Below are positions 32,254 through 43,392 of a stretch of DNA of 64,000 nucleotides, piece after piece. Source of the DNA: Anthostomella pinea. Its lineage: Eukaryota > Ascomycota > Sordariomycetes > Xylariales > Xylariaceae. The stretch spans positions 4,650,001 through 4,714,000 of the forward strand of contig CAUWAG010000003.1 of NCBI GenBank assembly GCA_963556695.1, given 5' to 3'. The translations under genes were made by a program, and so were the position numbers. The notes under the pieces were generated by a model. It did not search any database, was not told the origin of the DNA, and worked only from the letters and a program-made list of their open reading frames with translations. How positions within the stretch are numbered: position 1 is the first letter of the stretch; every line of letters begins with the position of its first letter.

Positions 32254-33350
32254 TTAGCAAATTGCACTGGGTGTGGACAAAAAGGAAGAAGACATGGCTG
32301 ACCAATCCGTAACCAACACCTCGTCAAGCTGGTCCATCCGCTGCATATCAGCGTCGGAGATCTCGATAAAGCCGACGTTGACATTTTCCAAGAGGCGTTC
32401 GCGCTTGACGCTCTTCGGTAGCGGGACAAGACCATGTTGCAGAGACCATCTGATATACCCCTGTCAGCAATACAGCTCAAGAGGTAAGCGCGCCTCCAAG
32501 ATCTCAAGATGAAGTTACCGGACTAGAAGCTGCGCTGGCGAGCAAGAGTACTTCTTGGCCAGCTCTACGATCACGGGGTGTCTCATCCGCATCGCCCGCG
32601 CCAGGGGTGCATACGCCTCGACTACAATCCCGTGCTTGGCACAGGCGGCCCTAATGTCTTCTCTGGTGTTAAAGGGGTGAACCTCGATCTGGTTGACAGC
32701 CGGAGGGATCCGCGGTTGGGAGCTCATCAATTCCTCGATCTGGTTTGACCGACATAGTCAGCTTCAGGGGCCGTTTCTTCGCTGCTGGAAACAGCCATGG
32801 ACTGGTGGATTGGAGGCACTCACATGTCCGACGCCATAGTTGCTGACACCGCCCGACACGACCTCCCCATCCGTAATCGCATCTTCGACCGCGCGCCAGC
32901 TCGTCAACCGCGCCTCGCGCCCGCCATAAGGGCTATGCAGGAGAAACAGGTCGATGTACCCCAGCCCGCACGCGTCGACCGACTGCCTGATGGACTTGCG
33001 CACGGCCTGGTAGTTGGAGCTGCTGCTCGCCAGCTTGGACGTGTAGAACACGTCCTCCCGGCTCAGGCCCTCGGTGTTATCTGCGAGGTAGTCGCGGATC
33101 GCAATGCCGGCTTCCCGCTCGTTGTGGTACATCTGCGCGCTGTCAAAGCCGCGGTACCCGGCGCTGAGGGCCCAGCGCACGGATTGTGTGGCTTCGCGGC
33201 CGCTCATCATGTAGAGGCCTAGCTGTAGCTGGGGCATCAGCTTGCCGTTTGGCAGCTAGGGAGGTATGTGTCAGTGAAAGTTATGTCATACGCGAGGTGG
33301 CAGCGGCTTACCTTGACCTTGCTGGCTAGTGAGAAGGTGTTGGATGACAT
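32254..33350 (-). CDS. Aldo/keto reductase
   Basis: A 295-residue NADPH-dependent oxidoreductase of the (beta/alpha)8-barrel AKR family. Four exons: 33350-33312, 33255-32824, 32739-32519 and 32449-32254. The introns are GTAAGC...CTAG, GTGAGT...CCAG and GTAACT...TCAG, all in phase. The catalytic tetrad is complete: Asp51 and Tyr56 in [11 protein letters not shown], Lys87 in FYTSKL, His120 in FLLHSP. The C-terminal cofactor-binding part is [19 protein letters not shown]. Intron 3 could also end 11 nt earlier at CTGACAG, but only the TATCAG acceptor keeps VRWSLQHG in frame. The N-terminus is very short. A ~1.1-kb inverted-repeat element lies only 71 bp upstream of the start codon and may affect expression. 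The substrate cannot be predicted. Confidence 0.92.
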
Positions 33351-33465
33351 GATGCTGCACTCGGACGAGGCTCATAGAACGTGTTTCTTTTTGGGACGGT
33401 GATATTGCAATGTTGGATTGTACTGCCATTATCATTCGAGGTGTCCAGCCCCACATCACTTTTAC

Positions 33466-33481
33466 ACACACACACACACAT
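33466..33481. repeat. (CA)8 microsatellite
   Basis: A perfect CA run inside the left arm of the inverted-repeat element; the right arm has the matching GT run (34506-34516). Confidence 0.8.
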
Positions 33482-34161
33482 AATTATGAGCTGGTGCCAG
33501 ACAACCAGAAGTACGTTTTTCGACGACAACGCTCCTAACCTCTCCCTAACCACCGTTGCATGTATTATTCCGTATGTTCCAAGACAGCCTTGAGTTGCTA
33601 GTATCTTAGAATATACGGAATGATATATGCAACGGTGTTTTAAAAGCGCTATCGGATGATTACGTGGTTAACGGCAACGATAAGAGTACGATATTTAAAG
33701 TTATTATTACTGCTAAAACGTCGCATATATCCATATATATATATATGTACTAATAGCCTTACACCGTACTTATTAATATACAGTTAGATTCATATTTACA
33801 ACGTTAATTTAAAAGCGTAATAGTATTTTTATTATCGCTACCGTTTAGTCAATATTTTAACTACGAATAACTGTGACGGTGTACAGCTGTATCCACCTGG
33901 TTAGATGCTGAGTCATCAGGTCACGTGTAGATTAGATAAGGAACGGGACCACCACATAAGGTGGGTGTACGTACCACACCTTGGCTGGCTTCCCTTTCCT
34001 TCCTTACCTTGTTATTTTCGGAATACAACACCAGATTCCCACACAACGCCGCAGGCATTGTGACAATAACCTCGGCATCTTTTAATAACTACGATAAAAG
34101 TACGCTTTGTAACTATCACGCTTTTAAGTTAACGTTGTAAATATTCATCTAGGCATGTACA

Positions 34162-34392
34162 GGTCGACCCCTGAAATAATGTACCGTGGGTCGGTTTTAA
34201 CACGGGGCTATCTCAAGTACCGGTATAAAAGGCTCAGCGCTCCCCGGGTCTTGAAAATACTTCTAAGTCTTCGATTTTTCTCTCAATTTATGCGTTCCAA
34301 GCGTTGCAAACAAGTAACCAATAGTTTTCGCCGGTACATAGTTCTTCCCCCTACCGGTACTTGTGCAAAGAACATTATTTCAGGGGTTGACC
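34162..34392. mobile_element. Nested ~230-bp MITE in the right arm
   Basis: GGTCGACCCCTGAAATAATG at the left is inverted at the right (CATTATTTCAGGGGTTGACC), one mismatch. The left arm of the host element lacks this block, so it inserted after the arms formed. It contains no ORF of note. Confidence 0.65.
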
Positions 34393-34613
34393 CGCACCAA
34401 TAAGTACGATCTAGGGCTTTTAGTTCATATACGGTTGACATATGCGACCGTTAGTTTGGAAGCGTGGTCGTCGAAAAACGTACTTCTGTCGTTGTGTATG
34501 TCGGGTGTGTGTGTGTAAAAGCGACACCTATAATGATAATGGCAGTAACTGGTTTCGGTAGATGTCATGAGCTTGAAGACTGCAGGGAGCGAAGCTGATG
34601 TGCCCCGACGTCA

Positions 34614-35056
34614 TACAGTCAAGTCACCCCCCATAAGTCTCCGCCCCTCATCCCTCTATCAAGTCGAGTATCCCATAGACTGGCAATGGGCACCACCTGG
34701 TACAGTACATCCAAATGGGCCGTGGTACAGCAAATGGTACCGTGTCCATAATAATCAAACAAATCGTGTTGTTATTGCGCTTTAGAGACAGAGCTCTGAT
34801 TGGTCAGATATGTGGCTCACGGACTCTCAGCCACATGAGTCGTACTGTACTTAATTTTTGGTGAGGTGGTGCCAATTGCCAGTCTATGGGATACCAATGC
34901 TGTATTTATATTAATTAAATAAGCACCCTGGAATAAGCAGCGGTAATCTAAAAAGCCATCTTTGATGCTTATTCCAGAGTGCTTGTACCATTATAATAAA
35001 TATTTTACTCGTTTGCTGAACGAGGGGTGTACGGAGACTTTTGGAGGTTCAGTGTA
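34614..35056. mobile_element. MITE family A, copy 1 (interrupted)
   Basis: TA-flanked element with left end CAGTCAAGTCACCCCCCATA-AGTCTCCG and right end GTGTACGGAGACTTTTGGAGG-TTCAGTG. The internal pair GGAATAAGCA/TGCTTATTCC is shared by other copies. The element is 443 bp because a 225-bp element (34669-34893) sits inside it; without it the length is 218 bp, matching the intact copies. Confidence 0.7.
34669..34893. mobile_element. MITE family B, nested in family A
   Basis: The inverted ends TCCCATAGACTGGCAATGGG and ...CCAATTGCCAGTCTATGGGA (28-30 bp, one mismatch) are flanked by TA on both sides, a 2-bp target duplication typical of Tc1/mariner-type elements. No ORF. Confidence 0.75.
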
Positions 35057-35208
35057 CGCATGATCGACCTCAATGTTCTGATGAACAAACACCCTGACAC
35101 CACATTCTGACGACCAAACCTTCTACCGGTATAACTTATCGCACAATCCGACAGGACAGATAGACGCCGTGCGGAGCCACTCTTCTCTTGTGAACTTCAT
35201 CCTGTTCC

Positions 35209-36041
35209 ATGGCACGTCCCAAGAAGGTTAGAAACGGGACGACTGTCGAGGCGGCGCCTAGCCATGACAGTAGCCCGACCTACGCAGCATACGACAACCT
35301 TGCTGAAGGTGAGAACCGGCCCCTCTTTGCACTCCGAGTCTACGACACGACGACACAGCCGGCCGCAGCCAGCGACGACCACGTGCGCTATGCCGCCAAG
35401 GTGATATTCGAAAACACGAAGCGGCACCGCTGTTGCACAGGCTGACAGGCACCGGACCGCGTCGAGGTCGTCGGCCTGCCCATGACAGCAGACGTGACCG
35501 ACGACGAGCGTGCTCAGAGGTGCAGAGAAGACCAGATCGCCGAGGTCGCGGCACGGAAGAGCGCTGGCTTGCAGGACTGGTTTCTACCGGGCACTTACAT
35601 GACCGATTCCCACTTGTTTGGTATCCATGTTATCACCCGCTTAGAAAGAGGTGTAAGGGCCTCCTATTTTTATGCTCCAATTTGACATACCTTTCGTCAT
35701 CATTTGCGCTGATTTTCAAGTTTATCACATGGTGGGAAGAAGCCATCCATTCCACTGATCCGCTCAAACGATTCCTGCCAGAGAAACTAGAGGACAAGAA
35801 AACATACCCCTTTGGCACACATCTCTCGGTAGTATGGGGCGTAGGCGAGCACGTTGAGATCGATCCAGAAGACGGTGAAGAGCCTTCGCCGGGGATGGAG
35901 GTGTCTCTGAACAGAATTATCTACTTGGACCTCGGCTTGTCCTGGAGGCGGCATAGGATGGAGTGGTTCTATAACCAGTACGTCGCGGACGGCGGCCTTG
36001 ACCAAGAGTTTGAGTCATTGCCGCGCGCTTCCTTGTTGTGA
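35209..36041 (+). CDS. Conserved-looking protein of unknown function
   Basis: A plausible three-exon gene (238 residues) between MITEs. Exon 1 (35209-35400) starts MARPKKVRNGTTVEAAP. The second intron (35653-35720, GTAAGG...TTCAAG) joins RLERG to FITWWEEAIHSTDPLKR with good signals and phase. Exon 3 ends DQEFESLPRASLL. Within the first coding block one TGA (35443) is in frame. It is removed if 35401-35448 (GTGATA...CTGACAG, 48 nt) is a very short intron, which keeps the phase. If that intron is not used, the gene is a pseudogene with one nonsense codon. The protein is Trp/Tyr-rich in its C-terminal half (WRRHRMEWFYNQYV). I do not recognise the family. Its position inside a transposon nest is a warning sign. 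Confidence 0.5.
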
Positions 36042-36110
36042 TGGTCAATTCGAACTATGGCATGACCGCGCCGATGTCTTCTGCTATGTTTCACATAGTT
36101 TCGACAGATA

Positions 36111-36329
36111 TACTGGACCCTCATAAGTCTCCGTACACCCCCCAGGCCGTTCTCAGGATCTTGGACATTCGGGGGTATTTGTTATCCGTGGAATAACAAC
36201 CTAGGAATAAGCGTTAAGCATGGTTAACAAAATTACAACTGCTTATTCCGGTATGCTCATTCCGATTTGATGAATATACCGTTATTTGCCGGAAGGGTCG
36301 TGTACGGAGACTTATGAGGGTTCAGTGTA
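36111..36329. mobile_element. MITE family A, copy 2 (intact, 219 bp)
   Basis: The ends TACTGGACCCTCATAAGTCT-CCGTACAC and GTGTACGGAGACTTATGAGG-GTTCAGTGTA form a terminal inverted repeat of about 28 bp with TA at both edges. The internal GGAATAAGC...GCTTATTCC pair is present. Confidence 0.8.
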
Positions 36330-36442
36330 CCTGTTCCGGGGGTGAGACCGCGGTTCATGGGTATGGAAATTCATCTATCTCTTAAGAAACACCGAAGGGA
36401 ATTGACAAAAGGAAGCTGGATATAGGAGTTGACGGGCCCTTT

Positions 36443-36658
36443 TATGACCCTTAGAAGTCTCTATACACCACATACCCATGATCTTAGATATTTAGGGTTC
36501 TTGTTTGTTCATGAAACAACCACTGTAGAATAAGCACCGAGCATATCTGATGATAATATAACTGCTCATTACGAAGTGCCTATTCTACTGTCTTTATTAT
36601 ATCGAACGAAATCGTCATCGTGCGCAGACGGAGACTTATTAAGGGGGGTTGACTGTGC
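36443..36658. mobile_element. MITE family A, copy 3 (decayed)
   Basis: The left end TGACCCTTAGAAGTCTCTAT-ACACC and right end GACGGAGACTTATTAAGGGG-GGTTGACTGTG are recognisable but have several mismatches. The internal GAATAAGCAC...GTGCCTATTC pair is still visible. Confidence 0.65.
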
Positions 36659-37855
36659 CTAGGTACGTTGGGCGTGATCCCCAACACAAACGTGACCACA
36701 GGTCCCACGTGCTGTTCTCCACGGAGAATATAACAATAAACCACACGCAACGATATTAGCCGTGTCTGGAAGTCTGTAAGCCGTAGACCTGCTATGTGGT
36801 ACTGCTGAATACTGCATGTGCTCAACAAACCCATGTGAAGTCCGACCAGCCAGGTAAGATAGCTTACCGTGGCAGGCGAGTGGCGTAACGCGTCGGGCCT
36901 GCATGCCACTGGGCATTGAAAATCTGCGCAGTGCAAATGGTAGTATAGTAGGATGTAACCAGAAACTACCTGGGTCACTGATACAGAGGTTCAGTCACTA
37001 ACCGATCACATCAATGGTGAGGTGAGACGGGTGAGACTGGTGAGACTGGGGAAACAATGAATGCTGGCGACAACAAAGGGAGCTTCAGCCACGGCCACAG
37101 TGCATTTGAATCTTGCTGCGACTTGGTGGGGTTACCGCAGCCACAGGGGACAGCTGTCAAGCCACACAGCCTCATGCAGGCAAGATTGGACGCATTCAGG
37201 CAAGTGACCACTGACATTTGACATCTCACATCAGGCCAGGCGCCGTCAATTCCCCAGCCCAGCCCATTGCCCGTCACGCCTGTGCCCGCCTACCCGATAG
37301 ACTTTCTGGAGGTACAGACCCCAACCTGGGCCTTGGCCTGCTGCTTGCTTGCCTGCCTCGCCTTGCCGTACCTTGCCTGGCCTCGACGATCTCGCTCCTT
37401 CATCATCCACCTGGGCATTCCTTCGCCCTACCAGCCCTGCTTGTACCAAATACCAAATACCAAATACCATTTTCCCGCCCATCGCGTCCTCTCGGCTCTT
37501 GTATACCAAAATCCTAAGCGCAAAACAACTTCTCTTCGCATGGTCGCCTACATCGCATTGTTACCACACCGGCCATCCGCTGAAAGGACCTATCACCTTA
37601 GTTTCTCTCCTTTGCGAAAGCCGAATCGACGCAGCCGCACCCGTACATGTGCCAGTCAGTACCCGACCAAAAGACCAGCCAGCCACCTGCCACCCGCCCA
37701 AGTCGCGCATCGTCGACCACACCCACCTTCAACACCCACATGCTCCAGAGCACCCGACCCTCTTCGTCTCTCTCCGCTCCTAGCCAACTTCCGTACACGT
37801 CGCTGGCCGTCCCGTTTTGAGATTCGCGCCGGCGGATGGGGGTTCGGGGCATACG
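36659..37855. other. Upstream region of Mediator 14
   Basis: No gene is supported. There is a GTGAGACTG repeat at 37018-37048 and three copies of AAATACC at 37447-37468. A C-rich leader runs from 37550 to 37800. An upstream ATG at 37540 opens a long frame overlapping the Mediator start, so transcription probably begins downstream of it or the leader is spliced. Confidence 0.45.
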
Positions 37856-40800
37856 ATGCCCGGTGTCGTCATGATGGAGAATGGCACTCGGGACACACCT
37901 TCTACGAATCATGACAGACATAACGGACAACTCGCCAATGGTCAGAATGGCCTTGTCAGCAAAACCACCGACGGAAGTGATGGCGGCGCGAACGTCATGG
38001 TCAACGGGAACAGCAGCGGGAACGGGAACGGCCCCGCCAACGCCAACACCAACATGGCTGCTACCTCGCGCATCAACGACTTACCCGAAGAGATCCAGCA
38101 TATTACACAGGGGTACATGCCTTTGGGCGTACTGCTGTCGCGGCTTGCGCAGAATACCCACAACCAGCTCGTCGACGAGATCGCTGCTCTGGCTAAGATG
38201 CCTGTGTCTGCGCCTACTGTCAACAGCAACTCGGCCCATCCCGACGGTGTAGACGACACTTCTCCCGAAAACCTCGCCAAGAAGGTCAGATTGTTGAACT
38301 TCGTCCAGGAGAGACACGGAGAATGGGTGAAGGCGCTGGTCATTTCAAATTGGAGCAGGAGGGCCGAGCCCGTCAGCAAGCTGATTGACTTGATGCACCA
38401 CATCAACACCCAGCGAAAAATATACGACGACTCCCTAGACTACATGATCAACATCAAGCGAGACCTTACGTATGCGCGACTACCGAATCCCGATCTGCGC
38501 ACTGCTCTTCAAGTACTTTCCACGGGTCACGCTCCCTGGATGCCGGATATTAATTATATCGAACCGCCTCCTTTGACCCCGAAAGAGCAATTACACTGGG
38601 TCGAAAACCTAAACACGCTGTTGTCACTTCGTTTGAACCTAGAGGACCACGAGAACATCCCTGACCATTTCCAGGATTACGATATCGACTCGGGGCGCGT
38701 GACGTTCAAGGTAGCTGGAGAGTTCGAGGTGGATCTCACGATAGCTGACGAGGATTTCGAGAAGCAATTCTGGTTCATCGACTTCCGGTTTGCTTTTACA
38801 CCAGCGCCCACTGAGCTGTCGGAGTCCTTGAGGATGTACCTCGAGAACAAGGTCAATGAGATGCTCGAGAAGGACGGCCTGTACGGGTGCTTCAAATTTC
38901 TGCACGAGTTCGTTCTGACCCACAAGATCACCGAGTACGTGCGCCAGGCTCTGGAATTGAGTAAAGGACGATGGGTGGATACGTTGAAGGTGGAGAGACT
39001 CAACCGGGCCATGTCCATACAGTATTGGGCAAACCGCTATCCCCCGGATGGTCCAAGAAGCTGGATCATATTGGGTGTCCATAGCGGCAGAAAACCGGGC
39101 TCGCTCGCCAATGAGAAGTCCTCCAGTCATCTCGTGTTGCGTTGGTTCAGGGACAACAAGGAAGTCAAGGACGTAACACTGCCAATCGACAGCGCAAGTA
39201 TATCCACAGAAGACCTCTTGAACCGCGTCATTGGAACACATATCGAATCCATACTTGGTGCAATTCATGACAGACTGAAGCCTCACGGGCGGTTCACGAA
39301 GCGGGAGGCTGGCCTCACCCTCAGGACCTCAAGGGACAACCCGATAGAATCAGCGCTGGAGGTCCAGCTGTGCGACACACAATATCAGAGCCTCCAGATC
39401 AGCCCTATTACCGGCCTGCTCGTGATGAAACCGCAATCGAATATATCCCGGATAGGAGAACAGAAGCTGAACTGGGGCACGAGAGATCCTATACAAGAGG
39501 GTGTCAATTGTCTAGAAAGCGTTAGGTGCCATTTTGCGGTGGACGAGCTGAACCGACGGGGTAGGAGCATCGGCTGGGCTATGTGCCGAAGCCCTGTGAA
39601 GCCGGAGGACGTCAAAGCACTGCTGCAGACAAAACAGCATGCCCATAACCAAGCCATATGGCTACAACGTCAAGGGTGGCCGGAAAATTGGTACCTCATG
39701 GTGAGCATGAGCCTGGGCGGAGACAGATGGTGGTTGATTGAAACGTGAGTCTGGATGACCTTTTCCCTGTGAAGCCTGGCTAACAATGTCGCCTAGTATG
39801 AGTCACCCAACCGGGCCTCGAGTCTTATCATGCACATCATTACCGCTCAGCTGCGGCACACCAAAGCTCTCGGATAAATTCTTCGCTAATATAACGGCCT
39901 TCACTGCTGCGGTAATCTCGCAAGCCACGGATCTCCGAGCATTGCACCAACAGAAGATAGAGCACAAAGCCCACGGGGGAATCAACCGGTCGCTACCGGC
40001 AAACATGAAGGTCCCTACTGTCTTCATCAGGCTTTCCGACATGCTGGGAGCACAGCCGCACGGATCAACTAGAAAGGTGCCGTCATGGGCGCTGGATTTT
40101 GTGCAGGTCATGTTCACTGGCATGAGCCACCGAATCTCTAAACTGCAATCCAAACTGCAAGAGTCTGGTGGCGGTATTGAGGGAAGTGCAGAACTTGCAC
40201 GAGAGAGACACCTCATGAAGACACTGGTGGATGCTCGCCTGAAAGTTGCGCATGCAGCCCAGTTTGGCCTCCTCAAAGGTATTGTGGAACGTGACATGGC
40301 ATTCAACGAACGTCTCGGAGTATTCGCTTTCCGACTTGAAGCGCCACTTGGCAGCTCAATACTGGACACGCTCATCCATCGCGTGCAAGCGCTTGCAAGG
40401 CTCGCCGACTGCATAGAAGCCATCCGCCGAAGCGACAGGGACATTCAGTGCGAGGAGATCACTCTCAGCAAGGTCGTCTTCAGCTACAGTGGGAGGCTCA
40501 AGTCCAGCAGTGATGCAGTGGCGCCGCAGAAAGGGCATCGCTGGAAAGCAACACTCGACCTTGGTACGGACAAGATCAAGCTGCTGCTTGAACAGTGCAA
40601 CCCGCAACTGCGAGTGTTGGATCTTTTCCAGAAAATGCTCAATTCGGACCTACGCTTCCGCAAGCTGCCATTCTTCTTGTCAGGCTTATTGCCATTACAA
40701 GAGGCTCTGGACTCGGTCGAAGATGCTTGGCAAGGTCTCACCATGAACGATCAGGGTCGAGTTGAAATATTCTCCGCACACCTCGACTGGCTCAACGTTC

Positions 40801-41222
40801 ACTACGTCGTCCCAGGGGCGAATAGGAACACGCCACGGTGTTTGACGATGCAAATCCGGCTTAAAGAGCGTCGAGGTGATGTTCGTTGGCACATCTTTCG
40901 TGAGGAACGGGGCCCAATGAAAAACCCCGACGATGAGTTCAAGAAGATACTGCAAAAGGTATGGGCGGCGGAGAATGGGGGTTGGCAATATCTCGGCGAC
41001 AGCGCCGCCGTGGAGCCAGATGGCCGTGTCGGGGAGTTGGTCAAGGCTATCGATGAAGCAGTCAGACCCCTCGCGACAAGGTCACCGTCGGTCATGAAGC
41101 AAAGTCAAGCCAAAGCTCCCCCGGCTAAGAGCCACAACCAGAACCAGAATCATAACAAGACGATGGCGTCGAATAAGGGCCGGCAGCAGCAGGGGGCGGT
41201 GGTGATCAATATAGACGACTAG
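37856..41222 (+). CDS. MED14: Mediator complex subunit 14
   Basis: Scaffold/tail-joining subunit (Rgr1) of the nuclear Mediator co-activator of RNA polymerase II. Exon 1 (37856-39744) and exon 2 (39797-41222) are joined by a 52-nt intron (GTGAGT, branch CTAAC, CCTAG) in phase, giving 1104 residues, close to other fungal Med14 proteins. After an Asn/Gly-rich leader (residues 1-72) comes the conserved Med14 N-terminal block: INDLPEEIQHITQGYMPLGV, LLSRLAQNTHNQLVDEIAAL, KVRLLNFVQERHGEWVKALV. Next come DYMINIKRDLTYARLPNPDL and the lipid-binding-like repeats further on (HVHLS is absent, as expected). The C-terminus is disordered, rich in Asn/Gln/Lys, ending VVINIDD. An in-frame ATG at 37817 would add 13 residues, but 37856 matches the usual MPGV start. 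Confidence 0.92.
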
Positions 41223-41797
41223 ACGGTGAAGGGCGAGGTAGTCGCGCGATGGAAAGTACTGGCCGATGGGCGCGCACTCGAGATACCCCAGAATTAGCGG
41301 CATGGGCAAGATGTGCCTGCTAGCTTTCTGCCGCCCGATGGCTACAATGAGACATAGGCCTGAATTTATCAGGCTCCGGCTCTGCAGCGTGATATGAGCG
41401 TCCGTAGAATTATATATATGTTCGATACAAACATCTATTCAAATTGTCTGTTCCGCTTCACCAGCTTCTCGGATCAGGCGACGTCCGAGTTTAGCTCCTG
41501 TCTCGGCAGATCTTGATCTCGGTGTGGTTCAGGGGCGCTGTTTCGCATCTGCGGACCGTGTGTGGGCGTGCGTTCAGGTGGTAAAGCCGAGCTTTGGAGG
41601 CTTGCATTGTGTCGTAGTCGAGTTCAGTGCATGTGGTTGGTGTAAGCTCTCCTCCCGACTCAGTCATACCTCAAGCGCCATTGTAGAAACCTACATCAAA
41701 AAAATAAGATATCAACTACGTCTGAGCCTAAGGGGATCACCACGGCTCTATCATCGCAAGAACTACCTACCTTACGGTCCTGTCGCCGGATCCAACA
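41223..41797. other. Intergenic, nothing recognised
   Basis: 3' region of Mediator 14 and promoter of the next gene. No coding or repeat structure is noted. Confidence 0.5.
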
Positions 41798-42536
41798 ATG
41801 TCGTGTAAGCATCCCCGAAACCCCGCAGTCCCTTGTCTTTAGATCCCGGGCTGCGGGGAGTGCCGCTCGCCCACGCCCACGCCCATCCGCGAACGCTTCT
41901 ACACACCGGCAGCGCGTATGTGAGAAAGAGAAAGCTAACAGAAACCAACCCACCGCAGTCTTCTCCGGCTCCTCCAAGCTGTCCAACGCATCGCCCATCC
42001 CACCCGCCGTCCCCAAAGCCGCCGCCGTCGCCCTGCTGCACGACCACGACTTCTTCCTGCGCTGCGACCCGCACTACGTGTCGCACAAGGCACTCTCCGA
42101 TTCCGACACCGCGTCTGGGTCTGGGTCTAGGTCTGGTTCGGTGAAGCTACCCCCCGGCTTGACGCCTTTGCCGGGAGGGAACGGGGTGAAGGTGAAGGTG
42201 AAGGTGAAGGTGAAGGCGTATGAGGTCGTCGACCACGTGCCCAACCCCGTGTGGAGCAGCACCGTGGTCAGCAGGGAGGAGTTTGTGGATTTTGAGGCGG
42301 GGCTTTGGGTTAGGATAAGGAGTCCTATGGGGGTTGTTATGGAGACTACTTGGACGGTGAGGGAGAGGAAGAACACGGAAGGGGAGGGTGGGTTGGAGCT
42401 TGTCGAGGATGTCGCGATTAGCTGCTCCAAGCTGCTGCTGGGCATTGTGAGGGGACAGGTCGAGGGGAATTGGAGGGGGATCCATGGGAAGATTGTTGGG
42501 AGGTTGGTCGAGGATGCTGGGAAGGGGGGGGTGTAG
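41798..42536 (+). CDS. Small conserved fungal protein (SRPBCC/DUF7053-like)
   Basis: A 194-residue protein. The first exon is only 7 nt (41798-41804, ATG TCG T). A 154-nt intron (GTAAGC, branch CTAAC, CGCAG) follows, then exon 2 (41959-42536), giving MSFFSGSSKLSNASPIPPAV. The pattern LLHDHDFFLRCDPHYVSHKA is followed by a Ser/Gly spacer, a Lys-Val run from four GGTGAA repeats (KVKVKVKVK), then AYEVVDHVPNPVWSSTVVSR, GLWVRIRSPMGVVMETTW and a C-terminal amphipathic helix. This resembles a fungal family with a START/SRPBCC-like fold, but the identification is from memory and not firm. Role unknown. The tiny first exon is supported only by splice signals and phase. Confidence 0.7.
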
Positions 42537-42738
42537 CCTTGTAGGGGGTGATGGGTGATGATGGGTGATGCTGGTAGGTAGGTTTGTGGCATGTGAGGTA
42601 GGTAGACCAGGTAGACCTGGGATTGTGACATGCGCTCTGGTATAAAACGATGCCAACCTCATATCTGATGTAGGAATCTTGCTCGGAGCTGTATACTTGG
42701 TAGACAGATACAGACCGTGGACTGGTCATCAAGCTTGC

Positions 42739-42920
42739 TACACTGAATCTCCAAAAGTCTCCGTACGGTCCATCCCTCGTCTAGTAGGCGAAGGGCGAAT
42801 ATGTTGTAGTCGGGATAAGCAGTCTGGAATAAGCATTGAAGAGGGCTTGTGCGATCAAGCCTGCTTATTCTAGGGTCCTTGTCTTGTTAATATGAATATG
42901 GCCTTGGGGGGTTGACTGTA
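42739..42920. mobile_element. MITE family A, copy 4 (right end deleted)
   Basis: The left end TACACTGAATCTCCAAAAGT-CTCCGTAC, the internal GGAATAAGCA...TGCTTATTCT pair and the right terminus GGGGGGTTGACTGTA are present, flanked by TA. The GGAGACTT block of the right arm is missing, so the copy is 182 bp. Confidence 0.7.
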
Positions 42921-43392
42921 GATCAAACCTGGAGTTTACTTAGCCTCTAGCTCTTGATGGGGCTGGACTTGATCATTGGTTGAGAACTGCCAGAGGTTTC
43001 GACGAGAGATTCGATAGGATGCTCCCTCAAGAGGGCAGAGTGAAGTACAGGTATGATCAGTAGAGGCTTTGGCAGAGGGTCCGACGAACGGTTCGACATA
43101 GAGCCCAACATGGGGTTTCACAAAGATTCACAACAATAGATATTCTTCCACTTCAAGTTCGCCAGCAAGTTCAATCCATTTCCTGTACTAAAACAACAGG
43201 CTTTTCATTCCCAGAGTGCAATCCATCGCCCAGACTAACTCCCCATGCCACAAAGGCCGACTAGTTTACCACCAGCAGCTCCGTCAGCTTCTTCAGCTGC
43301 TTCTTCGGGACGCCAGAGCCCGGTCCTCCTTGGCCGACGACGAAGTCAGCCAGCGCGTCGTTCGCGAGTCCTGCATCGGCAACGGCACCATC

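Larger units (their letters stand above)
33421..34547. mobile_element. 1.1-kb element with long inverted arms
   Basis: The left end TACTGCCATTATCATTCGAG is the inverse of the right end (rc TACTGCCATTATCATTATAG). Similarity between the arms continues inward in patches. One patch is the (CA)n tract plus AGAAGTACGTTTTTCGACGA (33510-33530 with 34466-34487). The next is CTAATAGCC...CGTACTTATT (33750-33777 with 34398-34430). The last is CATATTTACAACGTTAATTT followed by AAAAGCGT (33791-33822 with 34114-34147). Both ends are bounded by TA, as for Tc1/mariner insertions. There is no transposase. The right arm is split by a separate inserted element (34162-34392). Confidence 0.65.

Noticed and set aside
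30954..33350. Co-regulated gene cluster around the Ca2+ ATPase, membrane protein and aldo/keto reductase
   Set aside because: There is no shared pathway, no transcription factor or backbone enzyme, and the orientations and spacing are ordinary.
37540..37914. Upstream ORF overlapping the Mediator 14 start
   Set aside because: It is Arg/Pro/Ser-rich without any family resemblance. Transcription probably starts downstream or the leader is spliced, so no translation claim is made.
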